From Phoronis australis (lineage: Eukaryota; Phoronida; Phoronidae): a DNA stretch of 64,000 nucleotides. This document shows positions 33,644 through 46,601 of this stretch, in pieces (position 1 is the stretch's first letter; the number at the start of each line of letters is the position of its first letter). Made by a program: the position numbers and the translations under genes. The stretch is from NCBI GenBank assembly GCA_002633005.1, contig NMRA01000077.1, positions 542,498-606,497 of the forward strand, written 5' to 3'. The notes under the pieces are model-generated. The model did no database searches. It was not told where the DNA came from and saw nothing but the letters and a program-made list of their open reading frames with translations.

Positions 33644-33719
33644 ATGCCTGTTCGGCGGGGACATGTTGCCCCTCAAAATACCTTCATAGACACCATTATA
33701 AGGAAATTCGACGGGCAAA
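33644..33719 (+). CDS. erg: erg-type voltage-gated K+ channel, coding exon 1 only
   Basis: The ATG opens 25 codons plus one base, then a consensus donor (CAAA followed by GTGAGT at 33720). The peptide begins [14 protein letters not shown] and continues to IIRKFDGQ. This is the N-terminal cap of the erg subfamily (vertebrate KCNH2/6/7). The eag and elk subfamilies differ here: elk lacks the GHVAPQ and IIRKF forms. Only two of 25 residues differ from the vertebrate form (I for L, D for E). The exon also stops after the first base of codon 26, as I recall for human KCNH2. The cap folds against the PAS domain and slows channel closing. The PAS, membrane and cyclic-nucleotide-binding exons were not found downstream, so this is a partial gene whose first intron probably runs past the window end. 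It is easily missed because the open frame is short. Confidence 0.9.
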
Positions 33720-34535
33720 GTGAGTATCTTTTGAAGTCATCATTAGAGGTGATTTTAACGTTCTAATGGCCTACGGTCTTCGCGATGACTTGAGTTCGTT
33801 CGTCGTGTGTTGCTCTCGGGGCTGACTATATTAGAGTAGGCCTATCGTCTGCAGTGCCGACGTACGCGAACACACACGTTTTTGAGTGGTAGTTCTAGAT
33901 GTCTGGTAAAGTCCTGAAGCGAACACCGCACATTAGCTGGGGAACGAGGGAAAGTTGGATTAATATTAGATGAAGTGGTGTTTATCTCGAGGGACATGAT
34001 CAGTCTTGGAAAGTCTCAACGCCCTAGCCTAATGCCCCAAATCACTCAGTCATGGTTCGTGCCGTGGTTTTGTTAATGACACCGTGTTTATTCTCCTGCA
34101 GAAAGACTTGTGTTGTGCCAAGTATTTATTTTAGTGGCACATTCAGTCAAACTTATGTAGTTAAACGTAATGATCATCTGGGGATTAAGTGATTTGAAGA
34201 ATAGCACGTTACTCAACCGTTTGTGTGGTTCAATTCTAATCGCTCAGCTATAATGTATGTGCAATAGAAAACAAAATAAAGTTATGGTGTACAATACAAA
34301 TTACATCCAAGCATGATGCTTTTGTGTATGTATTCACAAGTATGTTTTAAAAAAACAAACTCCACCAAAAGCAACTGGGTACAGAATATGTGTTTAGTCA
34401 TTGGAACAAACCTGTGGGAACAAACCTGTGGAACAAATTAATCTATTAATAGTTGCATGAGAACCTATGTAGCTGTTGAATTTCTGTTTCCCTGTTTACT
34501 GTTGTATAAAGCCTCTCTAAATCCTTTGCCAAGTA

Positions 34536-34660
34536 GCAATTGCCTCTTGGCCAAATGGTTTGGATGCTCTGCTCTCATGTTGATAGTCTGCGTTCAATAC
34601 CCTACATCAGCATGTGGATTTTTCTACATACTGTAGCAGGGTAGTCCGGCAGAGAGACGC
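34536..34660 (+). repeat. tRNA-derived SINE copy
   Basis: Head GCAATTGCCTCTTGG, A-box-like TGGCCAAATGGTTTGGATGC (about 34548-34567), B-box-like GCGTTCAATACC (34590-34601), then GGATTTTTCTACATACTGTAG, similar to the tail of the copy at 6.46 kb. Confidence 0.6.
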
Positions 34661-34887
34661 AGGGTGACATCGTCCCCCAAGTTTTTTAGCCATGGATGTA
34701 TATGTATTCACTCAACATTTTTTACCATGTTGTAGCTTAATTTCCTTTATTTTTCTTTTCTGGAAAAGCCTAAGAATCCTTTATGTAAAACAATTCTTTG
34801 TATTTATTCTTGGATTCTGTTCAATGTTTAGTTGTCCCTCAACCAAACGACTTCACCACTGACATATTGTTCAGTCTTGCTCTTTAC

Positions 34888-34938
34888 ATGTTTCTATAAT
34901 TTACATGTTCTATAATTTACATGTTTCTATAATTTGCT
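34888..34938. repeat. About 18-bp repeat, three copies
   Basis: Repeats of CATGTTTCTATAATTTA with a one-base length difference. Confidence 0.85.
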
Positions 34939-35359
34939 ATTTTGCCTTTAGTCTTGTCTGTTTTGGAGATGATGCTATTCAGTGATGTCAACAGCCACTA
35001 TGGAAGGAATGATGCAAAATTTGATTCATAGCACAACCACATTGTGCAGTTAAACTAAAAAAAAATGTATGAGCTTCAGTTGTATATTTGTTCACTGTAC
35101 TTGTTTGAGTTCATGCCCATCTTCGTCTTTATGCCAATCCCCGTGCAAACTTCTAAATTTTCACTTTCAGCTGCCTGTGCTCTGTTAAGCACTCACCCAC
35201 AATTTATCTGATCGAGAGTTTTTTGAACATCCATCTCACAAAACAAAAATTTTAGCACCCAAAATATTCAGATATCATTCACCTTGGGATAATGAACAGT
35301 TATCTGAGGTTATGACGCCTTGCAGTGTTTGGGCAGAAATATACCCTATGATAATAGTC

Positions 35360-35795
35360 CAATGAAGCTCAGCCTTATTGTCAACCACAGTAACTCTAAT
35401 GCCGCCCAACTTTACAATCAACTACAATAACTCTGATGACAATAACTTTAAGAAAGCTCAGCCTTAGGGTCCACTACACTAACTCTGAAGAAGCTTAGCC
35501 TTACAGTTGGTCCACTACAGTAATTGTTATGAAGCTTAGCCTTACAGTTGGTCTGCTACAGTAATTCTTATGAAGCTTAGCCTTACAATTGGTCCACTAC
35601 AGTAATTCTTATGAAGCTTAGCTTTTTGGTGAACTACAGTAACTCTCATGAAACTCAGTCTTACTGTCAACTACAGTAACTCAAATGAAGTTTAGCTTTA
35701 CAGTAGACTACAGTTAAACTCCAATGAAGCTAATAGCTTTTCAGGTGACTGCAGTAACGCTTATGAAGCGCAGCCTTATGGTCGACTACCGTAAC
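35360..35795. repeat. Degenerate 37-41-bp minisatellite, about 11 units
   Basis: Repeats of CTACAGTAACTCTTATGAAG and CTTAGCCTTACAGTTGGTC with mixed changes and small length differences. It is older than the identical-unit arrays elsewhere in the window. Confidence 0.88.
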
Positions 35796-35799
35796 TTTG

Positions 35800-38700
35800 A
35801 CTTACCCATGTTCTTGTTAGTGATGCATTCGACTCATCAGATAAGTCGAATTTCACATCAGTTCGATCTCATGGTGGTATTGTATTCAACTTGTGCATTC
35901 TGTTGCATAGTAAAACTTCTATTCTGATAGCCTAGGCCAATAACTCTGTTTGCTATACAACTGTTAGCAAAAAGACCCAAGTTCCTCTACAGGCAGTAAA
36001 TTATTGATTTGATTAAAAAGTTGTCTGACATATTCTGCTGAATTTCAATCTTTACCCCACTTTTAACTTTACTTTTAAGTAGGATAGTTCCTCCTAAGTG
36101 CAGAGTGCTACATTCCATGATGACCTTCAATACACATATTCACACCCTATTCAGTCCCTTTTAAGCATTCTAGTGACAACCAAACAAACATTTTTAATAT
36201 TGATAGTACCGTATGTCTAGGTTTTTGTTTTCATGGAATAGAACGCAGTGACAAAAAGAAAGCAAAAATGCAGACTGTCTATGTTTTGTAAAGTTTTGTG
36301 ATTTGTTTTTTTAATGCTTCAGCAAGAGCCAAGTTGGGCTCAAAATTTTTTCATAGACCTGTGCTCCTTTTTTGCCCAGCAATTCCATAATTATTGCTCT
36401 CTGTTTTTCTAAAATGATATCTCAAACTTTACTCACAAGAGTTGTCCATTTTTACAGTATTTCACATATGTCTAGCAAATACTTTATCTTCATTCTCGGG
36501 GGAACTTCAAATGCGAAATATATACCATGTAACGAGAAAAAAAGATTCAACCACCTTAACAGCGTGGAAATCTATTTATTACTAATCCGAGATCAAAGGT
36601 TACAGGGCTGTCGCTCAAACTGAATCTCCGGCGCCAGGCATAGAGCACTTCTGTATGCACCCTTAGTCCTTTTATTTACCGAGTGGCCATAATATTAAGT
36701 GTACATAACAGAAAGTTGCCGTAGAAAACGAAGATAAAACACAGATTTCGTTTGCCTACTGTAAAATAGACAAACATACGACTGCTATTTTTTACAAAAA
36801 TACCTTACATTTTGCGAGTAAATTTGTCATAAAAACAAAACTGAATGAGTAATCGAAAATTCCGAATGTTTTTTAAAGTAAATTGTGGAGTTTTCATGTA
36901 AAAAAGGTTTCATTAAAATTGACCTAGGGGTTATGTTGCTATGAATGTACCTTTTGTAAAAATGATTTTTTTACTTAAAGACGGTGGTAGCGTAATAATA
37001 GTAGTAATGGCACATAATCTCTGATCTTTTTTAGAATATGTATACTTTACTAGTTGACATAGCTTGGTTTTTTGATATGTGTGTTTTAATGAAGGTCACT
37101 AAATAAGGTTTGAGATAATCTTAGAGCTGCAATTTCACCCCGTTTCGTTGGGTGAAAAATGAAAATAGAATTAGGCCTTTTACTGTCATAACATTGGTTT
37201 GGTACTATTGCTGAACACGTCAGAGTTTGTTGTACTTGACCAACCCTAAAATTGTGAATTAAAAAATGGCACATGTATGCATGTTAGAAACGGAAATAGA
37301 CTTCTATTAGGGTAAGGAATATTTTGTGATCGATCTTATGAGTGACAGGTCAGTTAGATTTTTTAGCCACCTAAACAGCGAAATGCAACTTTAAGAAGCA
37401 GTCCACATGGATTTTCTTGTTTGAAAAAATCAGCAACTAAAAATGCCTTACCGCCATCGTGGTTTTCAACGCAGACCATAACTATTTATTCTTTTTTGGC
37501 CTTAGTGTCTTTGCTGTAGTACTTTAAATTAGCTGTTTAATTTAAAGTGGGTAAGTGCGTGCACTAATGCCTATCCAACTACATACTGTACATCTGCACT
37601 GTAGAGAACGTCAGCCGCTGCACACTTCTGGCACACTTGTTGGTTGCACACTAATCCCACGTGTTCAGGTTTTCAGTTGTGGAGAACACTTCCAGGTGTC
37701 ATATGTTGTTCTGGATTTCAAATGTATGGCTGCATTCCCTTCCCATGTATTTGGAAGTGAAGTACCCTTCTTTAATTTGTGACACTCAGGTGAGGGGGNG
37801 TGAACACTAGTCAACTAGTCATTCATCATCTTGGCCTATAAACATTTGTTGCTAACAAAAGCTGAAAGGCAATTTTTCAATTAGCATGATACACTTACAC
37901 TGCAGATCAATGATTTACAGAGAAGGAACAAAGTAATGTGTTTGTAGGATCAGCTGAATCAGATGAAAATATGTCCAATCAGCTGAAAATATGCCCTGGA
38001 ATATGCATCACTTATCGGAATAAACAATTGGCCTGGCCTGGAACTTTAAATGAAATAACTATGCCTTACTAAATATTATAAAGCTATTTTCTTTTTTTGG
38101 CTATTGTCTGATGTGAATTTGAAGCTAACAATGACATATGTGGAACATCTGTTATTAACAGCACATGTGAGATAGTGAATGGTACTTGGTGGACAAGACT
38201 CACCTATTCTTAATACCATGCTTCTGACCACCTGGTGGCCTCCAACAAAACTACGGTTATATGTTGTCTTAAACAATTTTTCCTCCTGGTGGGTTGTGCT
38301 ATGGAATAGCTTACCAGTGCACCTAATCATGTCAATGAACTTAATAGGGAGTGGAACACCAAGTTGCAACCATGGTACATCTGTTAATCAATCTGACAAT
38401 TGAATGAAGCTTCAGTTGATTTGAATGGGTTAGTAATCTATGAATAGACTCAAAGACTGGACACTGTGGACATACCACTGTGTCTAATAACCAGAATGGT
38501 TATTTTTTCTGTTACTTCTAGGTCCCTTTGTGATCCATTGGTAACAGATTTAGTGTAAATTATGATGGGGAACACACTGAAGAGAATCTGTTATTGTAGT
38601 AGATATGCAGGGGACATTCTGTATATTGACTTTGTGCTTGTGGGGCATCCCAACTGTGGCCTACCTGTGCATCTTAATTATAGTCACTTCTTCATCCTGA

Positions 38701-38840
38701 CCAAACAAAGCTCTTTCCTCTGGCACCGGAAAAATTCAGACAATGTTTGTCCAATTTCTGTTCATAGCTAGGTAAATACACGCGTCCTATATTTTTTCAC
38801 CTTGAAGTAACAAATGTGATTCTGAAGGTTATTTAGTTAG
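35800..38840. other. erg intron, no feature seen
   Basis: AT-rich, with short frames only. A small hairpin lies at 37521-37547 (ACTTTAAATTA and TTAATTTAAAGT). One ambiguous base is at 37799. Confidence 0.4.
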
Positions 38841-38844
38841 TGAG

Positions 38845-38912
38845 TACCAATATAGATACAGGGATAGATTCAAACGAGGGAGCACAGGTATGGTCCCCGC
38901 TCGGCCACTCAT
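38845..38912 (-). repeat. tRNA-Leu/Ser-like pseudo-tRNA or SINE head
   Basis: On the minus strand AGTGGCCGAGCGGGG (A-box region, 38899-38908) and CGTTTGAATC (B-box, 38867-38876) lie only about 22 bases apart, too close for a working tRNA of this type. It is most likely a degraded tRNA-derived element. Confidence 0.5.
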
Positions 38913-39189
38913 GCATTGTTTGTCTATTGCTGGACCCCCTGGAACATTTCTGGTTCCATGGCCGGTATACAGAATGATAGAAATATGTTATAAATATAAT
39001 TGTGATTGAGTATTGAGAATGAAGCACAGTGTGTTTAAAGTTTTGTAGTGTACTGAGCACTATATCAGCAGGTCGAAAATGGCTTACTTCAAAGTAAAAT
39101 AAACTGAGAATGTATTGGTAGTTCATTCCTTAAATATCACATATGAAGTGAAGTTCCATTCCAATAGCAGGATGTAACAAAGCTACAAT

Positions 39190-39385
39190 AATCAACACTG
39201 CGAGTCTCGCGTGATTGTATGTCCTTGCCATGACCTCTACCGATAACTTCAGAGAAGTTTTGCTCTGTCCAAGTTTTTGGTGATGAGTACCGAAGCTTTG
39301 GTTTTAAATCCTACTATTTTCAGCGAAGTTTTGCTTGCTTCGGTAAAAGCGAAGTTTCGCCTCTTATGGAAAAGCGACTTCTGAT
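39190..39385. repeat. Possible family A fragment
   Basis: Contains GAAGTTTTGCT, CTTCGGTAAAAGCGAAGTTT and ACCGAAGCTTTGG words similar to those in the family A copies at 45.9 and 56.2 kb. The ends are not recognised. Confidence 0.4.
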
Positions 39386-39389
39386 AATA

Positions 39390-41200
39390 TTCGTTTCCAA
39401 TGACTTATCAAATGTATTACCTCACGAATCACATCGCCAGAACAAAATATCAAAACATTTCACAACTTATTACAAAAATTCTTTGGTTTCCGACACATTA
39501 TGATTGATTAGCGAAATTAGCTTTTATCAAATTCAACAAAAATGTTTCGGGAAATTTTAGTTTACGTCGAACATGTTTTTTTTTACAATGCAGTTGTTAC
39601 CAAACAACATTTAGTAACATTTTTAACGTTTTGCAGCAATGTACTAAATTTCTGGAAAATAGCAAAATCACAATTTTAGCCACAATGATTACTTTTTCCA
39701 TATTTTTATGCTTGTTAGAAATGGGAGCAGTTCAAATTTTATGTCAGGCTCAAATATTGTCTAACCCTATTCAGAATTTTGATGTCTACTATAGTATGAG
39801 AGGCTGGAATTTCATTTCTTCTGTATTCTATTGCCCAACATCTGTGCTGTGTGTAGTCCCTAGCCTGTTTTTACCAGTTGCCAGATGAAAACTTGCCATT
39901 TCTGTCTACATTGAGGCCCGCCTTTGGCTAAAGGGCCAACTGAATTTCTCAATACCTTTAATGTCTAGTTGGTAATTTGCCCACCTCTACATTGTGTAAT
40001 CGGGACTTTCAATAGCACTTTAAAAGTGTCCACATAAATTGCCAAGTTCAGTCCTCAAGGACTTACAGTATGCTTAAGGTACCTGTCATTTGCAACAGCA
40101 TTGTTTATATTGAATTACTGGTATGTTTTATTTGACTAGGGCATGACATAAGCTCAACTTGATTGAGCTGTTTTGGTGGGTATAAAGCCTCTCTCTCACT
40201 TTTCAATACCATACTGTCATTTTCAAAAGACCATGTCTTGCTTATTTGACCTTCCCCATAATTTTGGTAATTTTTTTAATCAGAACATTGTGGACTTTAT
40301 CCTGGATGAATTTGTTAAGTAAACTGCTTTGGGGATTTGTCTCCATAAAAGGGCTTGATTACTTTATTCATATTTACTTCTCTTATATATTTCTTAAATA
40401 TTGAGCATATCCTAATAAGATTTTGCCAAATATTTATTAATTGACTTTTCCGCCTCAGCTGTTGTTTTTTACAGCTTCTATGCATATTTCATTTTCTTAT
40501 TGTATAATTAAGAGATGCTTTACAAATTTGCGAAATAGAACAGTAACAACAAGTTTTAGTAGGGGATTACCTAGGTATGTTGAGCTCCTTCACAAAGTGC
40601 AAATTTACGCTGAATTGGCCTACTCCTAATTTTTTCTCCATTGTGTAAATTCACTTTTAATCGTCCTTTTCATGCCATGAACCTATGATATGTATTAAAG
40701 GAGGAATGATTTAAGGTCCAAAGCAAGTGAATGCATTAGAAATTACACTGTCAACTAAAAGCAAGCCTAAAAACATAATATAGAATAGGAGTTAGGGTCA
40801 GTATTGAAATCTTGACAAATCTGTTTAAACTTACAAATAAGGTTACAGTTACAGATATTAGAGGCCAGGGGTACTTCAAATAAGGCAAGTTACTTACCAC
40901 TGAAAACCAGTGAGATCATGTTTTTCGATGTCCTACCAAGACTTGGCAAGATAGTAAACGTCCATAGCAAATACACAGGTTATGACTTCAACAACTCATG
41001 CTTCTGGCGATCCTTGTGAGAAAAATAAGTGTGCAAGTCCCCATAGTCGATAGAGTGGCTTTAGCATCCTTATAAATTGGGTTCTGTCTAAAAACCTGAC
41101 TTTTGATTTAGTCCAATTATTGATATGAAATTTGTCTTAAAAACTTCCTGTCAGATTGGAGTTGAATTCTGGGCTTAGAACTGACATTGTGTCATTAATT
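39390..41200. other. erg intron, no feature seen
   Basis: Plain AT-rich sequence. The short frames are not recognised. Confidence 0.4.
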
Positions 41201-41304
41201 GAGACTAGTCTCTACAAGTTGTTTAGTTAACATGGATCATTTGTGCACTGATGAGACTAGGCTCTACAAGTTGTTTAGTTAACATGGATCATTTGTGCAC
41301 TGAT
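41201..41304. repeat. 52-bp tandem duplication
   Basis: Units at 41201 and 41253 begin GAGACTAGTCTCTACAAG and GAGACTAGGCTCTACAAG and are otherwise identical. A similar AGGCTCTACAAGT word occurs at 43309. Confidence 0.93.
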
Positions 41305-42165
41305 GAGAAACCACTTCTCATCGAGTTAGGAACAAGTTGAAATCACTGAGTTTATCGTGATAATTTGTGTAAATCAAAAGTTTCTTTGAGTGAACGTAGG
41401 TTTATAGCTGCTTTAATTGCGGTGTCCCTGGAATTAAACCATGATATAATTTTCATTTTCAAAATATTAGAACTCCAGATACAAAACTAAGGGAAACTGG
41501 GTAATGGAGTGGCTTGGGTAGATCTCCCAGGTGAAATGGTATGACACTGAGAGGGACCTGGTGGGAGTGGGGCATAATATTTACATAACAGAGTGATAAC
41601 ACACTGATAGGCAGTGATAGTTATGACCTTTTGACCTGTGTCACACTCACTCAAATAAAAAAGAATAATGCCTGGGCTCATTCTGGTAAATTCACACCAG
41701 TTTAGGGTACTCTGTGGCAGGGAAGTGAAATTTTATTTAGAACTTTTTTATAAAAGTAAGTTGCACCATATAAATGCCTCATAATATTTTTGTTCCATGC
41801 CATAGCATAACCATCAGACAATTGTTTTGTGAAATTGTGGGCATTCAAAATGATTTTAAGAGCATTTGGAAAAAGAATTTCTGTCCAAAATTGGTGCTAT
41901 TTTACTGTTCCATGAGGTCTTGTTCTTTTTCGCCTTTCTCTTCTGGTGGTCGAAAATGCAATGGCGTATTCGTCTGTTTTTTTTCTTCTGCGTTCTTGGC
42001 CATGCATGTTAAATGTTATCTGTTTGCATGGCCATGATGGGTAGAATGCGTGCAGGTCTAGTTTTATTCTACAGGTTGGATGATACATGTACAGGTCTCC
42101 CTGTTGTCCTTAGCCAACATGCTCTGTCTTCATGGCAGCTCAGGTCTTATTTTGGAGTGCCCTTC

Positions 42166-42363
42166 TAGACTGGTTACCTTCTCCCAGACTGGTTACCTTC
42201 TCCTGGAGTGGTTACCTTCTCTTGGACTGGTTACCTTATCCCAGACTGGTTACCTTCTCCCAGACTGGTTACCTTCTCCCAGACTGGTTACCTTCTCCTA
42301 TACTGGTTACCTTCTCCTTGGCTGGTTACCTTCTCCTGGACTGGTTACCTTCTCCTAGACCTC
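42166..42363. repeat. 19-bp minisatellite, about ten units
   Basis: The consensus is AGACTGGTTACCTTCTCCC with changes in the last four bases. Because 19 is not a multiple of three, all three + frames are open across it, so the frames here carry no coding evidence. Confidence 0.95.
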
Positions 42364-42458
42364 CTACATTCTACGGCTGATGAATCCAGACTCCATAAAA
42401 ATCGCTGTGTTGTCCTTGTAGGTGACTAGTCACCGAGGAACAGTGTCTTTTTTTCCAG

Positions 42459-42585
42459 GTGATGGAGTTGGCCTTATGCCCAACCCTAGTGTGACCCTAG
42501 GTAGTGTTGGGGTGTATTCCGTCGGATCTCTCTTTCAACAGGCCTGGCATGTGTGGCACTACCAGGAGTTTTTAAACTCCTGCCG
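42459..42585 (+). other. Candidate exon between minisatellites
   Basis: A strong acceptor (GTCTTTTTTTCCAG, ending 42458) and a good donor (CCG followed by GTAAAG at 42586) frame 127 bases open in one frame: DGVGLMPNPSVTLGS..., AWHVWHYQEFL. GC content is higher than around it. I do not recognise the peptide and it does not match the erg PAS domain. It may be chance or an unrelated exon. Confidence 0.2.
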
Positions 42586-42840
42586 GTAAAGCTCAAGAGG
42601 TTGTGGAGATACGCAAGCTGTTCTACCATGACAAGGCATGCACCTCGGGAACAGACTCATCTGGTTTTAAAATGGGGGGCCATGTTCAGCTTACCATCTG
42701 TCACAGCGCCACCTCTGCCTCAGGAGGAGAGTGGTTCAGTGAAAGCATGATGACTGACGTGAAAAATCTAGGGGTGGACATTGTTTTGGTTCGAATGCCT
42801 CGGTTTATGTATTTGTAGTGAACAAGCAGACTTTGCGTGA

Positions 42841-43140
42841 TCCGGAAAAGTGTGTTGTGAAGTTTCATTTTTTTGATGCCTTGCTTTCTTTTGTGTGTGA
42901 TCCGGAAAAGTGTATTGTGAAGTTTCATTTTTTTGATGCCTTGCTTTCTTTTGTGTGTGATCCGGAAAAGTGTATTGTGAAGTTTCATTTTTTTGATGCC
43001 TTGCTTTCTTTTGTGCGTGATCCGGAAAAGTGTATTGTGAAGTTTCATTTTTTTGATGCCTTGCTTTCTTTTGTGCGTGATCCGGAAAAGTGTATTGTGA
43101 AGTTTCATTTTTTTGATGCCTTGCTTTCTTTTGTGTGATG
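42841..43140. repeat. 60-bp minisatellite, five near-identical units
   Basis: Each unit begins TCCGGAAAAGTGTATTGTGA and is exactly 60 bases, with changes at only a few sites. 60 is a multiple of three, which explains the 106- to 144-codon frames on both strands. It is not a gene. Confidence 0.96.
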
Positions 43141-45328
43141 CTTCGATTTAGTTTATTCATATTGTTGCAGTGGCTGCAAGCGTCACAGGTATTTTTCGAC
43201 AAAGCAGTATACTCATAGGGGGATGAAGTCCTTTGTTATCATAGAGTTGGTCTCTGTTTCTTCCAGGTTAGAGCTTGGGAAGAGCTGATAGTTTATTAAT
43301 AATGAAACCAGGCTCTACAAGTCTACTCGTCGCTCTTGATATCAAACAGTAACAAACAATCAGTCTACCCAAGCTCAGAAACGATTATCATTTGACTAAA
43401 GAATAAGTTAAAACCAGTTTTATAGTGGCAATTGGTCAAAGTAAAAAACGTTTCTTTGATGGCTTGTTTAATAGCTTTAGTTCTTGATCTTGTGCAGCAA
43501 AAATTCAATGAGGGAACATTCTACACATACTTAAGGCAAACATTTGGTTGAGTTAGAAAACCTTTCTAGAATTTTTGATATTTTTGTATCCAGTCTCTAA
43601 CGAGATATGTTCAATTACAAGAGTTGTTTCAGAATTACGAGTATAAAGCGTTATTTGCTATTTACGGAGTTGTTTTATTTGGGTAAACTGATGCTCATAG
43701 CTGTGGTGAAATGTGATATCATTTGCACAGTAAAGATACTCAGCTGCCATCTAAAATTGAACATAACTGACTGCTGGGTAAATATCAGTTAACATTTTTA
43801 ACTTTGTAAATATTAGGATAATCGTACAGAGTACAAATTACGCTCTCCTGGGAATCACAAGCAAATATATGAACTTTTAGCTGTATGACTTTAGTGTTAA
43901 GATGTCTTTGGCAGGATTTCAACTTCAGTTGACAATGGGATTTGATGTTTCGCAACACTGTTTACGAAATCTTGCCTCTCCTGGATTTGCAAGCTCAAAT
44001 GATCCAGTTATTGGACAATGCGATACCTCACAGAAACTCAAATCATCTCATCAAATTTGCAAAATAAGGCCAGAAAAGCATGGTTGGTTTTGGTTTCGCA
44101 GACTAAAAATGTCCACCCACTTCAATTTCAGCCTAAGGCCTCATGTTGTTTTGAAAAGTTGTTCAAAGGCAATAAACCAAAGTTCGATATTAGCGAAGCA
44201 ATGACTAAAAATATCCTGCATTGACTTTGCTCGTTTCCGGCGTGTTTTCTTTTCTTGAATTTAAGTAACTAAAAATTTTGTACAATGAACTTGGGATTTT
44301 CGTAAGAACTACATAATAAGCCCAACTACACATTTTTGGCCCTAGGATCTGTTCTTAAAATGAGGATGAGCTTTTGATGAGGCCCAAACTCTGCAATTAT
44401 AGCTTTGCATTTTAAACAAGTCTTAGACGGTTCAACACCCCGAAAATACCGCTTTAATTAGGATTGAGTGCCAATTTTTGAAAATCGGTATGATACTTAT
44501 CCTGCTAATTGAATACTGAGACTCCTTTGATTCAGATACTGCCTACTGTTACATAACAAACACTTGTGGATAACAAATACTGGTAGTTGAGCATACTTCA
44601 AAGCTTGATTTCTTTCTTTTGATGAATGCATAATCAAAGTCAAAACTCTTCATTCTCCCTTGAGCACAATAGTTGTTTTACAAGCTCAGGATGTGGTTGT
44701 AACAATTGTGAGGAGCAATCAAGTGCAAGAGTTTACAAGTTTATTTTTTAGATGCATCCTACTCCTAGATGCAACTAAAATAAGGTAATTGATTTCAATC
44801 ACAAATCTGTTCTGTCATGCAATGATTTTGTTTATATATCTATTTATTTATTTATTAATGTAATATTTACAATGAGGGTAGGCCTATCAGCTCACACTGC
44901 TTTCCATGGGGCCCTCGGATACTATACATATGGCAGATATTGGAGCCTGGGACCATAGAGCTGATCTATCAATAAATCTATGATTTTGCTGATGTGCAAC
45001 TCAAAATGATATTTGCATAACCTTTGTATAAAGCACAGCTGTTGCTTTCAAGATTTAAATATGTTAGAGTCCTTCATCAAAAGTGTCCAAACCCCTCAAC
45101 GAACTGTTGAAACATTACAGGCATTTCTGTATCGGACAAATCTTAATAGTGTCAAACGGCACCGTATGATTAAACACAAATTTATGTGTGGCTTATTGAA
45201 TCACTTCTATCACAAACTTTAATATTGATTTTGGGCAGATGAATATAATAACTAAGACCAACCTCAAACCAAATCGGGCACTGTATAATTCTCAATATTC
45301 TAACCGATAAATATCGCGGAAAAGTACA
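43141..45328. other. erg intron, mostly featureless
   Basis: 43300-43460 shares short phrases with 41.25-41.4 and 26.8 kb (dispersed repeat D). No coding segment was recognised. Confidence 0.4.
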
Positions 45329-45329
45329 C

Positions 45330-45330
<1 letters not shown>

Positions 45331-45377
<47 letters not shown>
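45331..45377. repeat. (ATT)n microsatellite
   Basis: About 15 uninterrupted triplets. Confidence 0.97.
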
Positions 45378-45379
<2 letters not shown>

Positions 45380-45912
45380 GGCTGTTTGCAAATTGAAAGT
45401 TGTCTCCCCTTCAATGAAATTATCCAGACATTTACCCTCAACGGGCTCTGAGTGTTTCTTGGCATGTAAATTTACAAACCCATGCCAAATTATGTCGTAT
45501 GGATTTTGCAAGGTATTGTTTAACTTGCAAGATCCATGCGATGAGCATAAGTGCGTCGCATGGTTATTGCATATGGGACGTTAACATTGTTTTCTTTTGT
45601 TGCGTCTTTGTTGGATTTAACAATACAAGTTGCACTGATATTGTACCTTGGGCACCCATCTGCTGGTTACCGATAAATGCTTACTTTTATCTTTATTGTA
45701 AGAAATAAAAACAAAGTGAGCAATAAATATGCCTATATACAGTTGCCTATGCGACGGGCTTGTGCCCTACTTTCCCGTCGGAAACGCCCCGTGCAGCGCT
45801 TTCTTTGAAAATCGTTGTTAAATGGTTCTTCCAGGCAGAACTTTTATTTTTAATATTGTGTGTTAGTGCTGCTAATTATGCACAATAACACTATAGAACA
45901 AATGAGCTGTTT

Positions 45913-46335
45913 AAGGCCTTTCCCACTAAAGCTTCGGAAGTACTTAAGCTTTGGTCAGTGGGAACACTTAACTTCAGTCTTTTATCGAAGTTTACAGCGC
46001 TAGTTAATTCTGAAGTTAAGAGCTAGATTTAATAGCGAAGCGTTGATGCTTCGGTGTAAAGTGGACACTTAATTTCGATGTCATCAGGGTTATCGACAGG
46101 TGTCACTGCTTTCGCGAACAGCGGGAGGTAACTGGTTAATATTTGTTAATATTTTGTTCCAATATTTGTTATTTTGGCAGTATAAGCATTCTATTTCAAT
46201 TTGTCTACGTGCTTGCTGGATTCTTTCCTTAAAAATAATAAAAAATCATTGAACGTTTTGTGTACGCAAAACAAGTTCCTGCCAAACATCATACTGCCTT
46301 TCAGGGATGTGCTGCAAGTCGCAAGACTCCAATTT
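45913..46335. mobile_element. MITE-like family A element, subtype 1
   Basis: Starts AAGGCCTTTCCCACTAAAGC. It shares ACTGGTTAATATTTGTTAAT and TTTTGGCAGT with 56.40 kb. It is rich in GAAGTTAA and CTTCGG words that form short inverted pairs. The right end is uncertain. Confidence 0.65.
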
Positions 46336-46601
46336 TCTGTTAAATGTCAATCTTCTTCATCTCATCTTCACATTCTTCTGAAGTTGACGCCCTCACATCT
46401 GTGTGGGAAAGAGGGGGAGGTCCTTGCCATTTTGCAAGGACAAAAACAGTAAGGTGTACGAACATATACAGGCCCAATGAGATTAATTAATTATATATAG
46501 CTCATTGTACAGGCCAAGGTCATATTGGTGCGCTCATCTTTGGAGGTAAACCACAGCTAACATTAAAGCGAAATTAACAACGGAATTATTACAGTTGGAA
46601 G

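Noticed and set aside
35120-35800. CRISPR-like array of repeats
   Set aside because: Units are contiguous and degenerate with no unique spacers, in clear eukaryotic intron sequence.
38845-38912. Functional tRNA-Leu or tRNA-Ser gene
   Set aside because: The A and B boxes are too close, and no acceptor stem or anticodon arm can be folded; annotated as a degraded element instead.
42701-43202. Frames of 135, 144 and 106 codons on both strands
   Set aside because: All are translations of the 60-bp minisatellite.
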